Notes: generated from the letters alone by a model not told the origin. A DNA stretch of 64,000 nucleotides from Pseudomonas orientalis (GCF_002934065.1 NZ_CP018049.1:4710501-4774500), one strand, 5' to 3'. Numbered from the stretch's first letter, positions 26,693 to 38,637 are shown. Translations and numbers: made by a program.

Positions 26693-27910
26693 TCAGGTGC
26701 GATATTCCGCGTTGATCTTCACGTATTCGTGGGACAGGTCCGTGGTCCAGATGGTTTCGCTGCACTCGCCGCGACCCAGCTCGATGCGGATGGTGATTTC
26801 TTCCTGCTGCATCACTGCCGAGCCCTGGGCTTCGGTGTAGGTTTCGGCGCGGGCGCCACGGCTGGCAATGCACACGTCGCCAAGGAACACGTCGATCTTG
26901 CTCACGTCCAGGTCAGGTACACCGGCGCGACCAACGGCTGCGAGGATGCGGCCCCAGTTCGGGTCGGAAGCGAACAATGCGGTCTTAATCAGCGGCGAGT
27001 GCGCCACGGTGTAGCCCACATCCAGGCATTCCTGGTGGTTGCCGCCGCCGTTGACTTCAACCGTCACAAATTTGGTAGCGCCCTCACCGTCACGCACGAT
27101 GGCCTGGGCCACGTCCATGCACACTTCAAACACCGCCTGCTTCAACGCCGCGAACAGCGGGCCTTCGGTGGAGGTGATTTCCGGCAGGTTGGCCTGGCCG
27201 GTGGCGATCAGCATGCAGCAGTCGTTGGTGGAGGTGTCACCGTCGATGGTAATGCGGTTGAACGACTTGTTGGCGCCGTCCAGCATCAGGCGCTGCAGCA
27301 CATCGCGGGAGACTTTGGCGTCAGTGGCGATATAACCGAGCATGGTGGCCATGTTCGGGCGGATCATGCCGGCGCCCTTGCTGATACCGGTCACGGTGAC
27401 GGTGACGCCATCGTGCACGAACTGACGGCTCGCGCCCTTGGGCAAGGTGTCGGTGGTCATGATGCCGGTGGCCGCAGCCGCCCAGTTATCCACAGACAGG
27501 TCATCCAGCGCGGCTTGCAGGGCGCCTTCGATTTTCTCCACCGGCAAGGGCTCACCGATCACGCCGGTGGAATACGGCAGCACCTGGCTGGCGTCTACGC
27601 CGGTCAACTGAGCCAGCTTGGCGCAGATGCGCGCAGCGGCGACCAGGCCAGGCTCGCCGGTACCGGCGTTGGCATTCCCCGTGTTGGTCAACAGGTAACG
27701 AATCGACCCGGCCACACGCTGCTTGGCCAGGATCACCGGCGCAGCGCAAAAGGCGTTGAGGGTGAACACACCGGCGACGGTCGAGCCTTCGGCACAGCGC
27801 ATCACCACCACATCCTTGCGCCCCGGACGCTTGATACCGGCCGAAGCGATACCGAGTTCAAAACCGGCAACCGGGTGCAATGTGGGCAAAGGACCAAGAC
27901 CAACAGCCAT
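26693..27910 (-). CDS. argJ: Bifunctional ornithine acetyltransferase / N-acetylglutamate synthase ArgJ
   Basis: Recycles the acetyl group from N-acetylornithine to glutamate in arginine synthesis. The 405-residue precursor self-cleaves before the nucleophilic Thr in IRPNMATMLGYIATDA at about residue 190. Other family marks are TNTGNANAGTGEPG and the C-terminal GVNGGG-like NGGGNHQEC. ATG 27910 has AAGGAG seven bases upstream; a 13-codon extension has no family support. It follows secA on the same strand. Confidence 0.96.
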   Translation of the reverse strand: MAVGLGPLPTLHPVAGFELGIASAGIKRPGRKDVVVMRCAEGSTVAGVFTLNAFCAAPVILAKQRVAGSIRYLLTNTGNANAGTGEPGLVAAARICAKLAQLTGVDASQVLPYSTGVIGEPLPVEKIEGALQAALDDLSVDNWAAAATGIMTTDTLPKGASRQFVHDGVTVTVTGISKGAGMIRPNMATMLGYIATDAKVSRDVLQRLMLDGANKSFNRITIDGDTSTNDCCMLIATGQANLPEITSTEGPLFAALKQAVFEVCMDVAQAIVRDGEGATKFVTVEVNGGGNHQECLDVGYTVAHSPLIKTALFASDPNWGRILAAVGRAGVPDLDVSKIDVFLGDVCIASRGARAETYTEAQGSAVMQQEEITIRIELGRGECSETIWTTDLSHEYVKINAEYRT

Positions 27911-28030
27911 GTATGCGCTCCTTGAGAGAGAGGATGTGTATGCCGTCACTGTCGACGGGAATTAATGGCAAAACGCCGCGACGGCTGATGCCGGTCGCGG
28001 CGCAGGATGTTGCAGCGTCAGGCGAAAATC

Positions 28031-30766
<2,736 letters not shown>

Positions 30767-31071
30767 ATCGGCAGGTTCTTCCACACATAGGGATGGAGGG
30801 CGCACCGTCAGTGGCCCGAGCAGCCCTCACGGCCGCATGCGAACGCGCATTCTACCCGGAATCGTGGGTGAGGAAAGTGGCGTTGTTCCCGGATGCGGGC
30901 ACGGCGCTGTGAGAGGGCCTGTTTAAAATAAGGGCTTTTGCTGGAACTTCAACCCATCAAGCGCAGAAGTTACTTATTGATTTCACGGGAAAAGCCCTGC
31001 CGATGCATGGCTTCGGGGCCCACACGCGCTTTCTGATAAGATGCTGGCTCTGTTACCTAAGGTGTCTATAC
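30767..31071. other. Divergent secA/dciA intergenic region with nested inverted repeat
   Basis: A 305-bp promoter region. AGGGCTTTT (30931-30939) pairs with AAAAGCCCT (30990-30998), and inside it AACTTC pairs with GAAGTT, giving a nested palindromic structure of about 68 bp. It could be an operator or a leader structure; nothing else is recognised. Confidence 0.45.
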
Positions 31072-31527
31072 ATGGCATTTCGCCCTCTTCCAGCCCGCGC
31101 TCCCGGCGTGTTGCTTCGCGAAGCCAAGCCGTTGAAAGCCATCTTTGGCCACGCGAAACGGCTGGGGCATTTACAACGCCTGCTCGAAAGCCAGCTGCAA
31201 CCGGCCGCGCGCGAACACTGTCATGTGGCGTCCTGGCGTGAAGGCAATCTGCTATTAATTGTCACTGACGGCCATTGGGCGACCCGTTTGCGTTACCAGC
31301 AAAAACGCCTGCAGCGACAATTGATGGTGTTCGATGAGTTTGCCGGCCTGGTGCGTATCCAGTTCAAGGTCCAGCCGCCCACCGTGCTGCGCAGCACGGC
31401 GGGGCATACGATGGACCTGTCGGAAAATGCCGCCGAAACCCTCCAGGCCACGGCTGAAGGGATCAACGATCCGGGTCTGCGCGCGGCACTGCAACGGCTG
31501 GCCGCCCATGCCAGGCCCAAATCCTGA
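31072..31527 (+). CDS. dciA: DciA family protein (DUF721), replicative helicase loader
   Basis: A 151-residue DUF721 protein. It has the KH-like N-terminal domain (LKAIFGHAKRLGHLQRLLES, then VASWREGNLLLIVTDGHWATRLRYQ) and a flexible C-terminal tail. DciA recruits the DnaB helicase in bacteria lacking DnaC, including Pseudomonas. Divergent from secA, as in P. aeruginosa, where lpxC follows; here a HerA-like ATPase gene converges on it instead. Confidence 0.88.
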   Translation: MAFRPLPARAPGVLLREAKPLKAIFGHAKRLGHLQRLLESQLQPAAREHCHVASWREGNLLLIVTDGHWATRLRYQQKRLQRQLMVFDEFAGLVRIQFKVQPPTVLRSTAGHTMDLSENAAETLQATAEGINDPGLRAALQRLAAHARPKS

Positions 31528-31530
31528 GCC

Positions 31531-33009
31531 TCACTTGCGCTTGCTGCCGCCCAGCAACGAGCCCAGCAAGCCGCGCACCAACTGCCGCCCCATCTGATTG
31601 GCGGCCTGCTGCATGGCGGATTTCAGCGCCTTGCCTGCCGTGGTTCCCAGGAACGCACCGGCCTTGTCGGTGAAGCTGGGCTCTTGCGTCGCAGGCTTGG
31701 TCTCATCGGTCGGCCCCAAGTCCTTGCGCGCCATCAGCACCTCGTAGGCCGATTCGCGGTCAATCGGCTTGTCGTAACGGCCCTGCAGCGGCGAACTGGC
31801 GATCAATGCCGCCCGTTCGGCCTCGGTCAGCGGTCCGATCCGCGACTGTGGCGGCGCGACCAGCACGCGCTGGACCATCTCCGGCGTGCCCTTTTCCTGC
31901 AAGGTGCCCACCAGCGCTTCCCCGGTGCCCAACTCGGTCAGCACCGCCAGGGCATCGAAGGCCGGGTTAGGCCGGAAACCGTCCGCCACCGCCCGCAGGG
32001 ATTTTTGTTCCTTGGTGGTGAATGCCCGCAGGCCATGCTGAATACGCAGGCCCAGTTGCGCCAGCACCGTGTCAGGCAAGTCGCCCGGCGACTGCGTGAC
32101 GAAGTACACGCCCACCCCTTTGGAGCGAATCAACCGCACCACTTGCTCCAGACGGTCCTGCAACGCCTTGGGGGTGTCGGCGAACAATAGGTGCGCTTCA
32201 TCGAAAAACAGCGCCAACAGCGGCTTTTCCGCGTCGCCGCGCTCGGGCAGTTGCTCGAACAATTCCGCCAGCAGCCACAACAGGAAGGTCGCGTAGACCT
32301 TCGGCGCGTCATGCACCAGGCGGCTGGCGTCCAGCAAATGGATACGGCCGCGCCCGTCGCCGGCGGGCTGCAAAATATCTTCGAGCTGCAGGGCCGGCTC
32401 GCCGAACAGCGCCTCGGCGCCCTGCTGCTCCAGCACCGCGAGGCGCCGCAACAACGCCTGGCTGGAACCGGTGGTCATCAGCGCCGCGTCGTCGCCCAAC
32501 AGTTCAGGGTGATAACGCAGGTGGTTGAGCAAGGCCTTGAGGTCTTTGAGGTCCAGCAGCAAAAGGCCTTCACGGTCGGCCACCTTGAATGTCGCGTACA
32601 GCGCCGACTGCTGGCTGTCGGTGAGTTCCAGCAGGCTGCCGAGCAATAACGGGCCCATTTCACTGATGGTGGTGCGCAACGGATGACCCGACTGGCCGTG
32701 GACATCCCACAGCGTGACCGGATAAGCCTTCGGCGCGTAATCAAGGAAGGGCATCCCGGCGATGCGCTCGGCGACTTTGCCCTGGGGATTGGCCGCAGCG
32801 CCCAGGCCGCACAGGTCGCCCTTGATGTCGGCGGCGAATACCGCCACCCCTGCGTCACTGAACGCTTCCGCCAGGCGCTGCAAGGTGACGGTCTTGCCGG
32901 TGCCGGTGGCACCGGCAATCAGCCCGTGACGGTTGGCCAGGCGCATGGGCTGGGCGATGGGCTGGCCGTCTGGACCGGCACCGATAAGCAGTTGTGTGGA
33001 GTCAGGCAT
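31531..33009 (-). CDS. HerA-like ATPase, DUF853 (YjgR) family
   Basis: P-loop ATPase of 492 residues. It has Walker A AGATGTGKTVTLQ near residue 32, an acidic Walker B-like segment LLALFFDEAHLLFADTPKAL at about 270, and FVTQSPGDLPDTVLAQLG, all typical of the DUF853 branch of the HerA/FtsK superfamily. Function is not established; DNA translocation or end processing is guessed from HerA. The C-terminus is rich in Gly/Lys (LLGGSKRK). Confidence 0.9.
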   Translation of the reverse strand: MPDSTQLLIGAGPDGQPIAQPMRLANRHGLIAGATGTGKTVTLQRLAEAFSDAGVAVFAADIKGDLCGLGAAANPQGKVAERIAGMPFLDYAPKAYPVTLWDVHGQSGHPLRTTISEMGPLLLGSLLELTDSQQSALYATFKVADREGLLLLDLKDLKALLNHLRYHPELLGDDAALMTTGSSQALLRRLAVLEQQGAEALFGEPALQLEDILQPAGDGRGRIHLLDASRLVHDAPKVYATFLLWLLAELFEQLPERGDAEKPLLALFFDEAHLLFADTPKALQDRLEQVVRLIRSKGVGVYFVTQSPGDLPDTVLAQLGLRIQHGLRAFTTKEQKSLRAVADGFRPNPAFDALAVLTELGTGEALVGTLQEKGTPEMVQRVLVAPPQSRIGPLTEAERAALIASSPLQGRYDKPIDRESAYEVLMARKDLGPTDETKPATQEPSFTDKAGAFLGTTAGKALKSAMQQAANQMGRQLVRGLLGSLLGGSKRK

Positions 33010-33213
33010 TTCGTCACCTATGGTTAATCTTTAGTGCCGCAAGGTCGATATAGACGGATGTAAGCCCGACAAAGACTAGAAAACGGTCAGATAATTCCGA
33101 CATGGACCAACGGATCTCTCACCAGAAATATCACACTTTTTTAACGCTGCCATTTTGCGCCTCCTCTAGAGGGCGCGCACCGGATATCAAGACCTTAGCG
33201 GACCCTACAAGCC

Positions 33214-35103
33214 ATGAATAAAAACCTGCGCTTCAGCCATAAAATTTTGCTTGCAGCCTCCCTTATCGTCATCGCCGCCTTTGCGTTGTTTACCCTCTAT
33301 AACGACTACCTGCAGCGCAATGCGATTCGTGACGACCTCAATAGCTACCTGCATGAAATGGGCGACGTCACCGCCGGCAGCATTCAGACCTGGCTCACCG
33401 GCCGCATCGCCCTGGTTGAAAACGCTGCGCAGAATATCGCCCTAAATCCCGAGCCTTCCGTGGTTGCCGGCCTGCTGGAACAGAAAGCCCTGACATCGTC
33501 GTTCATGGCGACCTACGTCGGCGACAGCCAGGGCACGTTCACCATCCGCCCGGACACCAAGATGCCCGACGGTTTCGACCCGCGTGTTCGCCCTTGGTAC
33601 AAGGGCGCTCAGGCCAGCAACGGCTCGACCCTGACCGAGCCTTATATCGACGCGGCCACGGGGCAGCTGATTATTTCCATCGCCACACCGAGCGCCAAGG
33701 CCGGCCAGAGCATCGGCGTGGTGGGCGGCGACCTGAGCCTGCAAACCCTGGTGGACAACATTGGCGCGCTGGACTTGGGCGGCATGGGCTACGCGTTCCT
33801 GGTCAGTGCCGACGGCAAAGTGCTGGTGCACCCGGATAAGGCGCTGGTGATGAAAACCCTGTCGGACGTTTACCCCAAGGACACGCCGAAGATCAGCGCT
33901 GATTTCAGCGAAGTGCAGGCCAATGGCAAGACCAATATCGTCACGTTTACCCCGATCAAGGGCCTGCCGTCGGTAAACTGGTACCTGGGCATTTCGGTGG
34001 ATAAAGCCAAATCCTTCGCCATGCTCACTGAATTCCGCACCTCGGCGGTCATCGCCACCCTCATCGCCGTGGTGATCATCATCGCGTTGCTGGGCATGCT
34101 GATCCGCGTGTTGTTGCAACCGCTGCACGTGATGACCCGCGCCATGCAGGACATTGCCGACGGCGAAGGCGACCTGACCCGGCGCCTGACCATCCAGAAC
34201 AACGACGAGTTCGGCACCCTGGGCACCGCGTTCAACCGTTTCGTGGAGCGCATCCACACCTCGATCCGCGAAGTGTCATCGGCCACCGAGCAGGTCAATG
34301 AAGTGGCACTGCGGGTGGTCAGCGCGTCCAACTCGTCGATGGTCAATTCAGACGAGCAGGCCAACCGCACCAACAGCGTTGCCGCTGCGATCAATCAACT
34401 GGGCGCTGCCGCCCAGGAAATCGCGCGTAACGCGGCGCAGGCCTCCAGCCAGGCCAGTGATGCGCGGCATTTGGCCGAAGACGGTCAGCAGGTGGTAGAG
34501 CGCAATATCAAGGCCATGACCCAGCTGTCGAGCATGATCAGCGCCTCCAGCAGCAATATCGAGGCGCTGAACAGCAAGACGGTGAACATTGGCCAGATCC
34601 TTGAAGTGATCACCAGTATTTCCCAGCAAACCAACTTGCTCGCACTCAACGCCGCCATCGAAGCCGCGCGTGCCGGAGAAGCCGGTCGCGGCTTCGCGGT
34701 GGTGGCCGATGAAGTGCGCAACCTGGCGCATCGCACCCAGGAATCGGCGCAACAGGTACAGAAGATGATCGAGGAACTGCAAGTCGGCGCCCGCGACTCG
34801 GTGAGCACCATGAGTGAAAGTCAGCGCCACAGCCAGGACAGCGTGGAAATCGCCAACCTGGCCGGCGAGCGCTTGAACAGCGTGACTCAGCGCATTGGCG
34901 AGATCGACGGCATGAACCAGTCCGTGGCCACCGCTACCGAGGAGCAGACCTCGGTGGTGGAATCGATCAATATGGACATCACCGAGATCAACACCCTCAA
35001 CCAGGAAGGCGTGGAAAACCTGCAATCGACCCTGCGCGCCTGCACGGACCTGGAGCAACAGGCGTCGCGCCTGAAGCAATTGGTGGGCAGCTTCCGCATC
35101 TGA
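33214..35103 (+). CDS. Methyl-accepting chemotaxis protein with dCache amino-acid-type sensor
   Basis: Chemoreceptor of 629 residues related to PctA/PctB/CtaA. Transmembrane helix at about 11-30, periplasmic dCache domain at about 35-275, second helix at about 280-300, HAMP at about 300-355, and a signalling domain with hairpin tip EVITSISQQTNLLALNAAIEAARAGE (key residues E, Q, N, A), then DEVRNLAHRTQESA. The amino-acid motif is kept at R126, W128, Y129, D146 and D173, but the first tyrosine is F121. There is no CheR-binding pentapeptide; it ends KQLVGSFRI. Monocistronic. Confidence 0.92.
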   Translation: MNKNLRFSHKILLAASLIVIAAFALFTLYNDYLQRNAIRDDLNSYLHEMGDVTAGSIQTWLTGRIALVENAAQNIALNPEPSVVAGLLEQKALTSSFMATYVGDSQGTFTIRPDTKMPDGFDPRVRPWYKGAQASNGSTLTEPYIDAATGQLIISIATPSAKAGQSIGVVGGDLSLQTLVDNIGALDLGGMGYAFLVSADGKVLVHPDKALVMKTLSDVYPKDTPKISADFSEVQANGKTNIVTFTPIKGLPSVNWYLGISVDKAKSFAMLTEFRTSAVIATLIAVVIIIALLGMLIRVLLQPLHVMTRAMQDIADGEGDLTRRLTIQNNDEFGTLGTAFNRFVERIHTSIREVSSATEQVNEVALRVVSASNSSMVNSDEQANRTNSVAAAINQLGAAAQEIARNAAQASSQASDARHLAEDGQQVVERNIKAMTQLSSMISASSSNIEALNSKTVNIGQILEVITSISQQTNLLALNAAIEAARAGEAGRGFAVVADEVRNLAHRTQESAQQVQKMIEELQVGARDSVSTMSESQRHSQDSVEIANLAGERLNSVTQRIGEIDGMNQSVATATEEQTSVVESINMDITEINTLNQEGVENLQSTLRACTDLEQQASRLKQLVGSFRI

Positions 35104-35169
35104 TACACATAGGGGCTTGGCGGTACTCGGCAAACATGTGGGAGCGGCTTGCCCAGGATGAGCATAGGT

Positions 35170-35573
35170 GTCTACACAACTCTGTAGCGCCCAAACGTAA
35201 CCACGATGCGAAGCGAGCCGCTCTTGATCTTGATCTGTTTTTGATCTTAGGCGCCCCGTTAAACCACGCTGGCCGAACGCAGGCTTGAATCCGTGGGTAA
35301 CCCGGCAGGACGCCGGGTTAGCCGCACTGGGCCATGGATGGCCCATTGCGGCGGCCCACGGATTCAAGCCTGCGTTCGGGCACACCGAGCCCAAGCGAGG
35401 TGCCGAGTGGTGGGGCAAGAGCGTTTTGCTTACTTTTGCGCTTTTCAAAAGTGAGCCGCCGTAAGGGCGGAACCCTAAGCAGCCGTTACCGCAGAAACGG
35501 ATATGTACTCGGTCTGATCCAGCATCCTGGTCGGTCCTGAGGCCGCCATCGGGGGCAAGCCCCCTCCCACATT
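35170..35573. repeat. Dispersed structured element, copy 1 (variable core, conserved ends)
   Basis: About 400 bp shared with 51356-51773. From outside in: stem CGCTCTTG/CAAGAGCG (35219-35226, 35416-35423), stem CTTAGGC/GCCCAAG (35246-35252, 35389-35395), a perfect 25-bp inverted repeat (35273-35297, 35355-35379), and inside it two hairpins: TAACCCGGC/GCCGGGTTA (35298-35320) and GCCGCA..TGGGCCA/TGGCCCA..TGCGGC around a TGGA loop (35321-35352). The 25-bp arms have no sequence likeness to copy 2. Small hairpins CCGCC/GGCGG and CCGTT/AACGG follow, and the element ends with a single REP. Known family or not cannot be checked here. Confidence 0.8.
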
Positions 35574-35660
35574 TGCCAGCCTTTCAAGCTCGAACACGCA
35601 GCACGACCCCAATCCCGATCGAACATCTATCCTTACCTCAGGTCCACGTTAAGGAGAGCA

Positions 35661-35696
35661 ATGGATCGGAGGGATGTTCATCGTGCATATCGCTGA
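35661..35696 (+). other. Possible 11-codon upstream ORF before the glycosyltransferase
   Basis: ATG at 35661 has AAGGAG five bases upstream, the best ribosome site in the region, and opens a frame of 11 codons ending at TGA 35694-35696. It overlaps the glycosyltransferase start in another frame and may tune its translation, or the site may belong to a misjudged start. Confidence 0.3.
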
Positions 35697-36795
35697 CATA
35701 ACCATGTTCTACGCCCCGGCCAGCGGTGGCGTACGCACTTATCTGGACGCCAAGCACCGGCGCCTGGCGCTCAAGCCCGGCATTCGCCACAGCCTGTTGG
35801 TGCCGGGCGCCCATTTGAGCGAGCGCGATGGTATTTTCCAGGTGCCGGCGCCGCCGCTGCCCTTCGGCAAAGGCTACCGCTTCCCCCTGCGCCTGGCGCC
35901 ATGGCGAAATGTCCTGCACGATTTGCAGCCTGACCTGATCGAAGTCGGCGATCCCTACCTGACCGCCTGGGCCGCCCTGGACGCCCGGCGCCAGCTGGAT
36001 GTGCCCGTCATCGGTTTTTATCACTCCGACCTCCCCCTGCTGGTGCGTAACCGCATGGGCGCCTGGTTTACCCCCAACGTCGAAGCTTATGTCAGCAAAC
36101 TCTATGGGAATTTTGATCGGGTACTGGCGCCCAGCCAGGTAATGGCCGACAAACTCATTGGGCTTGGGGTAAAAAACGTCTTCGTGCAACCCTTGGGCGT
36201 CGACCTGCAAACCTTCACGCCACAGGTACGCGACCCCGGCCTGCGCGCCGAACTGGGGATCGATGAAGACACCCGGCTGCTGATTTTCGCCGGGCGTGGC
36301 TCCAAGGAAAAAAACCTGCCGGTGCTGCTCAACTGCATGAAGCGCCTGGGCGAGGGTTATCACCTATTGCTGGTGGGTTCCGGCATGCCGGCCCATGTGC
36401 CGGACAATGTCACCGTAGTCGATGGCTTCCGCCCGGCGGATCATGTTGCGCGCTTGATGGCCAGCGCCGATGCGTTGCTGCATGGCGGTGACCAGGAAAC
36501 CTTCGGCCTGGTCATTCTGGAAGCCATGGCCTGCGGCATTCCGGTGGTCGCCGTGGCGGCGGGAGCCTTTACCGAGATTGTCGACGAGCGCTGCGGCCTG
36601 CTCTGCGCGCCCAACAACCCCAAGGCGATGGCCGATGCGGTACGCGAACTGTTTGGCGCCGACAGCCGCCGTCTCGGGGAACAGGCGCGGCGCCATGTCG
36701 AACAGCATTACGCATGGGATGCGGTGGTGGACAGTCTGTTGGGGCACTACCACGCCGTGCTCGGCACACAAAAGCCGATGCTCGCCCATGGTTGA
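35674..36795 (+). CDS. Glycosyltransferase family 4 protein
   Basis: GT-B fold glycosyltransferase of 373 residues. N-terminal domain with DITMFYAPASGGVRTYL (Gly-rich loop), HSDLPLLVRNR and VEAYVSKLYGNFDRVLAPS; C-terminal domain with FAGRGSKEKNLPVLL and the donor-binding HGGDQETFGLVILEAMACGIPVV region (E-x7-E). Start may instead be GTG 35683, which sits ten bases after GGAGG. It overlaps a deacetylase gene by eight bases, itself overlapping a flippase-like gene; the trio probably makes or transports a glycolipid or surface glycan. Sugar and acceptor unknown. Confidence 0.88.
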   Translation: MFIVHIADITMFYAPASGGVRTYLDAKHRRLALKPGIRHSLLVPGAHLSERDGIFQVPAPPLPFGKGYRFPLRLAPWRNVLHDLQPDLIEVGDPYLTAWAALDARRQLDVPVIGFYHSDLPLLVRNRMGAWFTPNVEAYVSKLYGNFDRVLAPSQVMADKLIGLGVKNVFVQPLGVDLQTFTPQVRDPGLRAELGIDEDTRLLIFAGRGSKEKNLPVLLNCMKRLGEGYHLLLVGSGMPAHVPDNVTVVDGFRPADHVARLMASADALLHGGDQETFGLVILEAMACGIPVVAVAAGAFTEIVDERCGLLCAPNNPKAMADAVRELFGADSRRLGEQARRHVEQHYAWDAVVDSLLGHYHAVLGTQKPMLAHG

Positions 36796-37540
36796 ACGTT
36801 CAGTCATGCTGGTGCTGCACGACGTGGCGCCGAGCACCTGGGCTGATTACCGGCCCTTTGTCGAAGCCGTCGATGCCATCGGCAATGTCCCTGTCACCTG
36901 GCTGGTGGTTCCGGACTTTCATCATCACAACGCCCTGGCCACCCATGCCGACTTCCGGCGCCTGCTCGACCATCGCGTGGCCAGGGGCGATGAACTCACC
37001 TTGCACGGGTATTACCACTGCGACGACCAACCCCGGCCGCGTACACCCCGGGAATGGTTCATGCGGCGCATCTATACCCATGAGGGCGAGTTCTACCAGT
37101 TGTCCGAAGCCGAAGCGTTGCAGCGCCTGACCGACGGCATTGAGGTATTCCAGCGCAATGACTGGCCCCTGCAAGGGTTTGTCGCACCCGCCTGGCTGAT
37201 GAGCCAGGGCACCCGGTTGGCGTTGCGCCAGTTACCGCTGAGCTACACCAGCGACCCGCAGCACCTGTATCGCCTGCCCGACTTCACGCCCATCCACGCC
37301 CCGGGCCTGGTGTGGAGCGCGCGCAGTGCATGGCGCCGAGGCTTGTCCAAGGTCCTGAGTGATCGACGCGAGCAGCGCTGGCAGACCGCATCGGTGATCA
37401 GATTAGGCTTGCACCCCGTCGATATGCGTCACGAATTTTCCCGTCAGTATTGGCTGCAAACCCTGAAGCGCCTGCTTGACAATGGGCGCACGCCACAAAC
37501 CAAGTCCGCGTGGCTGTCGACGCTGCCATGCGCCGGCTGA
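36788..37540 (+). CDS. Polysaccharide deacetylase-like protein, DUF2334
   Basis: A 250-residue protein with the carbohydrate esterase 4 fold: first Asp in VMLVLHDVAPSTW, metal-site region DELTLHGYYHCDD and C-terminal LGLHPVDMRH. The DUF2334 branch is poorly characterised. It overlaps both neighbours and should be co-translated with them, which suggests it trims an acetyl group from the glycan handled by the glycosyltransferase. Confidence 0.82.
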   Translation: MVERSVMLVLHDVAPSTWADYRPFVEAVDAIGNVPVTWLVVPDFHHHNALATHADFRRLLDHRVARGDELTLHGYYHCDDQPRPRTPREWFMRRIYTHEGEFYQLSEAEALQRLTDGIEVFQRNDWPLQGFVAPAWLMSQGTRLALRQLPLSYTSDPQHLYRLPDFTPIHAPGLVWSARSAWRRGLSKVLSDRREQRWQTASVIRLGLHPVDMRHEFSRQYWLQTLKRLLDNGRTPQTKSAWLSTLPCAG

Positions 37541-38637
37541 TCTGGCTGGGACTGGCGCTGCTGGTCGCGCTGGTGATCCCGGTGTGGCTGGGTGGCGGCG
37601 AAACCGTTGCGCGCCTGCGCCAGTTTCCCCTGCCCCTGTTACTGGGAATGTTTGCGATGATCATCGGCTGCTGGCTGATCAACAGCCTGCGCATCCGCTT
37701 GTTGCTTGGCCGGCAGCGCAGTCGGTTGGGATGGCGCAAAAGCCTGGGCGTAGTGATATCGACCGAATTCGCCATGTGCGCGACCCCTGGCGGCAGCGGC
37801 GGGCCACTCACGCTGATGGGCCTGCTGGCACGCAATGGCATACGGCCAGCCCATGGCAGCGCGGTGTTCGCCATGGACCAGTTGAGTGACTTGCTGTTCT
37901 TTTTCTGCGCACTGGTGGGCATCGTGCTGTATGCGCTGTTCCATAGCCTCAACCCGCGCCTGGAATGGCTGCTGGGGCTCAGCGCCGTGTCGATGGTCGG
38001 TGGCGTCGTCGGCGGCTTGTTGGTGGTGCGCTTTCATCGCCGCCTGATTCGCCTGGCAGGACGGGCACTCAAGGCCATGAAGGTGAGCGTTGGCACCCGC
38101 CGGCGCTGGGCCCGCCGGTTGCTGCGCTTCCTCGCGGCCTTCACCCAAACGCTGAAATTGCCCCGGCGCACCCTGCTCGGGGTCTTTGCGCTGACCAGCC
38201 TGCATTGGCTATTACGCTACAGCGTGTTGTACCTGGCGCTGCGCGGCCTGGGTGGGCAGGTGCAGTGGGCCTTGAGCTTCTTGATCCAGATGCTGTCATT
38301 GACCGCCGGGCAGTTCAGCCTGCTGCCAGGCGGGGCCGGGGCGGCGGAGTTGACGTCGGCGGCACTGCTTGCGCCGATGGTGGGCAACTCCACGGCGGCG
38401 GCAGCCATTCTGATCTGGCGGGCGGTCACCTACTACTTCTATCTGTTGGCCGGTGCGCCCGTGTTTCTGTTGATGGTGGGCAAACCGCTGCTCAAGCGTC
38501 TTTTTCGGGGGCAGCGGGCGGCTTCTCACCCTCCTGCAACTGCTCCCACAACCGGGCGGCGCCGGGAAAGTCAGTACCATCCTCAGCACCCAGCGCATCC
38601 GGGTCGTAGCGACTCAGACAGCCCTCGCCCAGGGTAG
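37528..38637 (+). CDS. Lysylphosphatidylglycerol synthase-like integral membrane protein (UPF0104)
   Basis: About 369 residues with at least seven hydrophobic helices, starting at LIWLGLALLVALVIPVWL. It has the UPF0104/AglD family marks ATPGGSGGPLTLMGLL and the late GQFSLLPGGAGAAELTSAALL. Family members are flippase-like or lipid-modifying; the catalytic MprF aminoacyl domain is absent. Start could be GTG 37510. The last 146 bp overlap a small gene on the other strand, and the terminal 40 residues are low in hydrophobicity. Confidence 0.85.
   Translation: MRRLIWLGLALLVALVIPVWLGGGETVARLRQFPLPLLLGMFAMIIGCWLINSLRIRLLLGRQRSRLGWRKSLGVVISTEFAMCATPGGSGGPLTLMGLLARNGIRPAHGSAVFAMDQLSDLLFFFCALVGIVLYALFHSLNPRLEWLLGLSAVSMVGGVVGGLLVVRFHRRLIRLAGRALKAMKVSVGTRRRWARRLLRFLAAFTQTLKLPRRTLLGVFALTSLHWLLRYSVLYLALRGLGGQVQWALSFLIQMLSLTAGQFSLLPGGAGAAELTSAALLAPMVGNSTAAAAILIWRAVTYYFYLLAGAPVFLLMVGKPLLKRLFRGQRAASHPPATAPTTGRRRESQYHPQHPAHPGRSDSDSPRPG

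Noticed and set aside
34348..35448. Minus-strand open frame of 366 codons running from the structured element into the chemoreceptor gene
   Set aside because: It is antisense to a well-supported chemoreceptor, and its first part is the translated repeat element, a kind of frame often misannotated as a hypothetical protein.
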